Origin: JAAYCI01 sp964367945 | GTDB taxonomy: Bacteria; Bacillota; Clostridia; Oscillospirales; Ruminococcaceae | DNA: 15,099 nt | Assembly: GCA_964367945.1 (NCBI GenBank) | Contig: CAYIZZ010000049.1 | Span: forward strand, 1-15,099 | Direction of reading: 5' to 3' | Shown: positions 15,008 through 15,099 of the stretch, piece by piece | How positions within the stretch are numbered: position 1 is the stretch's first letter | Layout: every line of letters starts with the position of its first letter | Made by a program: the position numbers and the translations under genes | Notes under the pieces: generated by a model | Told to the model about the DNA's origin: nothing | The model's input: the letters and a program-made list of their open reading frames with translations, nothing else | Database searches by the model: none

Positions 15008-15099
15008 CAGTTTGTTTGCAGTTTGTTTGTAGTTTGTTTAAAGGTTGTTTGTAGTTTGTTTAAAGGTTGTTTGTAGTTTGTTTAAAGGTTGTTTTCAGT
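15008..15099. repeat. Array of 11-bp tandem repeats running off the window
   Basis: Eight consecutive 11-bp units with the core GTTGTTT/GTTTGTTT: two copies of CAGTTTGTTTG (15008-15029), then TAGTTTGTTTA and AAGGTTGTTTG alternating three times (15030-15095, the last unit ending in T), making a 22-bp higher-order repeat. A looser copy precedes at about 14997. All three minus-strand frames meet stops, so the array is non-coding. The period equals about one DNA helical turn. Confidence 0.9.

Noticed and set aside
15008..15099. CRISPR array or replication origin
   Set aside because: Units of 11 bp without spacers are not CRISPR; no replication protein gene or DnaA boxes are visible to support an origin.

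Overview
The window looks like an AT-rich anaerobic Firmicute, most likely a gut-type member of the Clostridia. The reasons are the strong GGAGG-type ribosome binding sites, TTGACA/TATAAT-like promoters, lipoprotein signal peptides, and above all the two response regulator - histidine kinase - ABC transporter modules of the Bce/peptide-detoxification kind. I cannot assign a genus.

Left part (1-4840, minus strand): one compact block reading right to left. It holds an unrecognised 149-residue protein, an OmpR-family response regulator, a small intramembrane-sensing (BceS-type) histidine kinase, a BceA-type ATPase and a BceB-type permease that runs off the left edge of the window. Four of the five genes overlap or touch. 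The only real gap (108 bp, before the ATPase) carries a sequence matching the published BceR-type binding site, so the regulator pair very probably switches on the transporter.

Middle (5099-9968, plus strand): a second, divergently transcribed module with the same logic but different parts. It holds an OmpR-family regulator, a histidine kinase with no membrane segment, a MacB/LolD-type ATPase and an 859-residue FtsX-superfamily permease. The transporter pair has its own upstream region with a perfect 11-bp tandem direct repeat set 7 bp before a TATAAT box, the layout of a PhoB-like activator site replacing the -35 element. The two modules share a 258-bp divergent intergenic region.

Right of this (10100-10839): a tiny lipoprotein gene, probably the stump of a larger one, a strong bidirectional hairpin terminator, and a 96-bp unit repeated twice in tandem. 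Each unit contains a GC-rich hairpin followed, on the minus strand, by a terminator-like hairpin plus T-run. The 272 bp to the right of the repeats hold no convincing gene.

Right part (10840-14596, minus strand): an orphan ABC-type solute-binding lipoprotein is followed by a 745-residue membrane protein with an extracytoplasmic Cache-like sensor, a degenerate GGDEF domain (YNDEF) and an EAL domain with all catalytic motifs present. This suggests that an external ligand, perhaps delivered by the binding protein, controls c-di-GMP breakdown. The binding protein has a well-formed promoter (TTGACT, 17 bp, TATAAT) with palindromes just downstream.

The right edge (about 14750-15099) is non-coding and ends in a phased array of 11-bp repeats that continues beyond the window.
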